64,000 nt of DNA, taken from assembly GCF_964355755.1 (NCBI RefSeq), contig NC_092678.1, forward strand, positions 3,296,922 through 3,360,921. Reading direction: 5' to 3'. Below the pieces are notes generated by a model. The model saw only the letters and a program-made list of their open reading frames with translations. It searched no databases and was not told where the DNA came from. The translations under genes and the position numbers were made by a program. This DNA comes from Antedon mediterranea. Lineage: Eukaryota; Echinodermata; Crinoidea; Comatulida; Antedonidae. Positions 39,001 to 45,000 of this stretch are shown here, piece after piece. How positions within the stretch are numbered: position 1 is the first letter of the stretch; each line of letters opens with the position of its first letter.

Positions 39001-42000
39001 ATTCAAAATGATTTAAATAGAAAATGAATTTAGGACTGTTTGGGAGAGTTGACTGTATACAATAATATTATAAATAGGAGTTGGATAGCTGTGTGGTTAG
39101 GACACTTGACTGTCATACAGATAGACCCGAGTTCAATTCCCGACAACTCCCAGTCCACTGAGCTGTAAATGAGTACCTGGTTAAAAATAATTGGGAGAAA
39201 AAAGGCGGCGTGGAAAGGAACTGGCCACCCTACCACATAATGCCGAGGCTTAGTACAATGAGCTCCTAACAGCTCATTCCCCTACATTCAGAGAACACAG
39301 GACTCACCTTTACCTAGACAGTATATTTATTATTACATTGGATGGTCAAAAAGTTAATTATTTTTTTATACCGGTTTATTCTTTGATAAGTGGAAATTTG
39401 TGACATGTTTTTTTTTTATCTGATTGATAAAAATGTTTGAATTGAAAATTATGAAATATTTAGTCATATGCTGAAATATGGACTGTTTTGTGTTGATGTC
39501 AATCATTGGTTTAGACACACAGACACGCACAGATACTATACGTTAATTGTCTGTATCACAAAACTCATCTTACCAATGTAAATATTTGTTGAACGCAAAC
39601 ATTGATAGTACTCTATTCACTGAACACATAGGTAGTGTTTAATAATAAATAATAAAACTTATACCTAATCTTCTAAAATCCCCAGGGATATGTAGACACT
39701 GTGTACAGTTGCCCATAGCAATGGACAACAAAACGTTTTTGTTAACAGAGAACAAGACATTGTGTGGGCAACACCTTAATATCTAAGGTAGCATTACATG
39801 AATAAACATGATCATGATTTGTGGTTTATAGTTTGAGATTATTATGTAAAACATTAATTGTGCTGCCATACAATATAAGGTCTAAATTTTAAGCCCCGTA
39901 CAGCATCCGATTCTTTGTATTGTATCTCCACATATGGCATTATATGCCCATGATCATAGGCTAATTCTGTAATAAAATGCAACATGTTCATCACATTTGA
40001 AACCTGTATTTATGCTTATGATAGGCAATTGTCAAATGTGACACTCTATCAGCGAATTGCTTGTAAGACTGTACAAAAAAAAATTGTTCTAAATGCCAAC
40101 TTTATGTCAATGGCTACCAGATGTCTTTATGAAGATGGTAACCTGAACCAGTCCCATTGTTCAACCAATTAATTATTGGACTTTATTGTACCAACCAACT
40201 GTTAAAAGGTGTAGAAGAAATTATAGGAGATCTACACTTTTCTCATCTTAGAATTATGGCATTGAAAGAACTAGCCACTTTAAATACTGTTTAATGCGAT
40301 CTTAACAATTACATATGTCTAGATGCTAGTGTCTTCCTAAATTATCATGGTGTTGTTTGATAAAGTTGCGTCTATTTATAACATTATGTAAGGTACATTA
40401 AGTCAAACATTTACAGACGTACTGTGAATGCTAAAGCTACCGACACTTGATACTTCACCAGCATGTTATTCTACACTCCACTAATCGGTTCAATGAAGTA
40501 GGCAGATAAAACGACCGTACTTAAATTTCACTTTGCTGTAATTTCAATGCAGAATCACAGTCTTTTACGGATAATTAATTAAATGAAGTGTTAGATTCAC
40601 CATAACAGTATCAGTAGCTTTATATCATCCGACTTAATTAGGCGTAACATATTATTTTTGATACAAGATAATTGCCCGACTTTTTTTGTTTATTATAAGT
40701 GCAATGTACTTTGAACATGTGACGTATTCTGTCTGTTTAGATTCAGGATTTATAAATATTTTAAAGATTTAACTTATTTAAATCATTCATGTGTGAGGGC
40801 TTTAAATTCAGCCTAGCAAACTAGGAATTTCCTAGTTGATTTTTCATAATTTATAGCCAGTTCATGTTTCTGGTTGTAATGTATTTAAAATAGTTTTGGC
40901 TCGAACTGCTAATTTGTAAAAAATATTATCAGTTTAAAGAACTACGGTGAACATTTAAATATTTCTTAATGTTAGTCGACCTACTGTATCTATCTATTTT
41001 CATTATAAGTTTATTATTTTCCACGGCAAAATGTCTTATATGTATTGATTTACAATGCCAACCAATTTACCGGCAACCACTTACATAATATTAATAATAG
41101 ACGTCATTTCATCCAAGCACCTTTATCAAACTAAACCACGCTCATTAAGACTAACAACAGGCTTGGTTATTTTTAAGATAGAAGTATTAGTTTGAGCTAA
41201 CCTTGCATTCAAAATGCAATATCAAATTACGTAGCATATTTGCTAAGTAATTTCGCAAACATTGAGTAGGCACGTTTTCTAATATGTGTGAATATGTGTA
41301 AGTGCTGGATTGAGTAAAAGTACTTTAATTAGAAGAACTTTAAAATTAAGGCCATACGAAATTAATTATTGTTTAGCTAAACATTGTTCAATAGCGAGCT
41401 TTTGATTTGCAAAAACCTACAAACAACATTATGTTATTATACCCATACAGAACATTACGATTTGCTGCCTGATTCCTCTGAACAGTTAGGTCTAATCGAA
41501 AGCTTCCATTTAATTTTTTTTTAATTTATAAGTTAGGCCATTGTTAGTTAAAGACAGGCTGCTTTGTATTTCTTGTTGTAGATGTCTCGTGGTTTTTAAT
41601 CATGGGGAATATTACTATAGGCCTACAGTATTTATACTGCCTCTATCTGACCTTGATGTCAAACAGTTACCTCCAAGACTCACTCAATGATAAGCAAATA
41701 ACAAAGAGCCTTGTGAGCTTCATTAATAAAACATCCATAACAATAGGGAAAGAATTAAATGTACCTGAACTCTTAAATACTAAATGAGTCTGAATGAAAT
41801 GTTATCTAAACACTAGGAATGAGGATAAAAGTGATGAACAAGTCGTCCAAAGCTCTGTCTACACTATCAAACTAGTTTGATCTGCCCAAATATGGTAGTG
41901 CTATACCCAAATATGGTGATATGATATCATGCCCATATGTGGGCATATCGCATTTCTTTGTCACATAAAGGTTGATAGTGTAGACAGAGCTTAACATAGG

Positions 42001-45000
42001 TTGATTTAAAGTTGATTGGATGATTGATTGAAAGAATATACTCAACCTTTTTCTTGATGTAGGTCGTGTCTTTTCAGGTAGCATTATATATTCTGGTGAT
42101 ACCGATCGAAAGCGCACACTGTCAGAGTGACTTCTTCGCGGGCTTGTAACGGATGATTGACCATTCTCGACTGCGAGTCGTTCTGTAACGACAAGTAAAT
42201 TAAACATTTAAAAACGTAGTAAAACAGAGTAACCCAGACTGGTTATAGATAAAGAGTAGGAGGATAGGAACAACATGGCACAGACATGTACCTCCAGTTT
42301 TAAGTCAGAGAAGACTTGTTCTACCACCAGGAGTGACTTGAAACTGTGCTGATTGTATAGCTATGGTTTGCGGTGCCCCTGTCTTAACCGCTTGGTCACT
42401 CAACCTGACCACTTCTACCAATTTTATTAGTTTTAATAATGAACAACATACCTTGTTTTTTCGTTATTTCATATATATAAGAGCTGGTGAGGTTACGAGC
42501 CGTTGGAGTGTAGTTGTTTGCTATGGCATCACTAACACGACGGTAAAACTTCTCTTCTTTAAAAGGTACTGCTTTCGTCCAGGCACCACTTTGTACTATT
42601 TTGGGGTTTTTACTAAACGCAGGCTAAAAAAACATTAAAATTTGATAAATATTAATAACCATTTTTTAAACAGGGGGATGCTCTTTTCCAACAAAAGGGG
42701 CAAACCTCGTCATAACCTAGGCTGGTTAAGCATATCCACTTTTTCTGATAGTCTTTAGTTTCAAAAGGGCACTTTCAGGAAAACTGACAAATTATTAATA
42801 TATTATTTATAGACATATATTTTTAGAACCTTATATAAAAAATGAAAAAAAGAAAAACATTAATAAGTCTTGTTTAGTTCATTCATGTTTAAAACCAATC
42901 CCGTAAAGCCAGTTGTTTTTTCTCGGAAATGTCAAAAGAGATCACACATCCTGTATAGGCTAGCAACGCGCGTCAGACAATAGAACAAAGTTAATTACCG
43001 CAGCGCAATCACTGAAGTTCAATATTCCCCTCCACCGCACACCTGTCGTCTATATTGTGACAGTAATTTATTGTTGCTGTGATAAATCACCAAAGAATAG
43101 CCAAGGTTCCTCTTAACACATTGAAAAAAAGACCCCAGCATTTCAAGCATTTATCATTAAACTTAAATTACACCTAATTATTTTCCCGTCAATTTTATTC
43201 GTAGATGCTAAATAATTTTTTTCTATAACACCTGTCTATTAAGCAAACCTTTCAATTAATATTATTACTACTTTAAAACTTAGCAATTTGAAACTGTGGT
43301 ATACATTTTGTAATCACTATTTTATACTGTAAGTAGTTAAGATTTTTGATATGATATGATCCCATCAACCAACATTATATCAGGATTTTCTGAATTTAAA
43401 ATTGAGTGAGGTGTATAAATAATGATTATACCTGTCTAGCACTTAGAGGTGGCAAATGGGATATTATATCTGGCCTGTGGTTTCGTTCAAAATCATTCGG
43501 CTGTGACGGACAATGGCGTACATGAGCCTAGAAAGAAATAAAAAATGTTGTCATGGTAAATAAATCACAATAGAATTGAATACAAAATAATACAGAGTTA
43601 ACTTTACTTTTACTCACAATTTCTATAAATGTCAGACACAAAAAATAAAACCCTTTTTGTTGATATTTTAATTGTATTAGTTATTTTTATTTCAAAACAT
43701 AAAATTCTTAACAGTCTCATTAAACTGTTTCAAGGCAATATAAATCTTTTAGAAATAAATTAAAATCCATTTTACGACCTTACTAAACAAAACTACATAT
43801 CATATTTTACAAAGTTCATTGTTCCTATCAATCAAACTATGATTTCAAAAGCTCAACTTCAATCACCTCTCTGCACCACCTCATCAATAAAGTCTAATTA
43901 ATTTTCTCAGTTGTTAATTTCTCACAACCTTCGTGACATCCACTAAGATGCCAAGACAATAAATATCAATTTTTACTTCTACTCTGATAATGTTAGTACA
44001 GTAACAATGATGTACACAAGAAAAATACGATTCAATATTTTAAATATATTCATTTTGTTTCAAATTGATATTAAATGCATAAATCTGTATTGAATAATCT
44101 TATATTTTTAGTTTTTAGTTTTTTGTTATTGTTTGTCGTCTTGTTTTGTTGAGGACTCCATAACATCAACTTAGATACTTGCTAGTTCACCCTCTTGAAA
44201 TATAGTGAAATAGTAAATAAATAATTTTAGTTTTCATTAAATTATTACAAATCTCTTAAAGCAAACCATTAAATAATGGTATTACCTATCTACGCATATT
44301 TATTTGAAATTAATACTGCTAAAAAAAACTGTATAATTAAAGTCTTCTGGATATCAGAATTGTAACACTAGTAGTGAAAGAATTGATAAATCAATTATAT
44401 ACTAGAATTAGGATGTATAACAATAGGCTTACAAAAACTGTAATGGGATTAACTTCAGAATATCTCTATCTAATCCGTTACTTAATCGGATCAATATTAT
44501 CTTATCTGCGCTTTTTAACATTGTTGTTTTAGTCAAGTGTAGGGCTTAGGTATAAAATATCACCTGCACTATAAATAGAATCCTGTCAGAAGACGACATA
44601 TATCTATAAATTTTATGTCAAAAAGGGAACATTGTTTATACTGTACTTTGTACTTAAGCAGTTAAATCAACAGTATGGGGGATGGTATTGTGGCTTGGTG
44701 GTTATGATGCTTGGTGGTTATGATGCTTGGCTACCAATCTAAGGGTCCTGGGTTCAAGTCCTGTCATATGTCAGGGTTTTTTTCTCATGACAATTTACAA
44801 CTCCACTCCCAAAGACTTAATAATAAGTCTTTGTTTATGTAGAGCATCTTGTGTATATGTTTGTCTTGTGAATGGGATTGCCACCTTTGAGAAGGATAGT
44901 GAATGAATTCACTTGTGGTAATCCTTGGCAATTTGCCTAAAATGAGAATTAAAAAAAAAAAAAAAAAAAACATAACATAAAATAAAATGGTTAAAATTGT

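Larger units (their letters stand above)
38633..42046 (-). other. DNAH3 intron 4 (3.4 kb), no gene seen
   Basis: Contains the tRNA-SINE at 39078, the X-box-like motif at 39708 and a MITE at 41849. The remainder is AT-rich with no supported ORF. Confidence 0.7.

Noticed and set aside
44690-44765. Functional tRNA gene
   Set aside because: A and B box motifs are present, but the A box is duplicated, no cloverleaf closes, and the unit continues into a poly(A)-tailed SINE.
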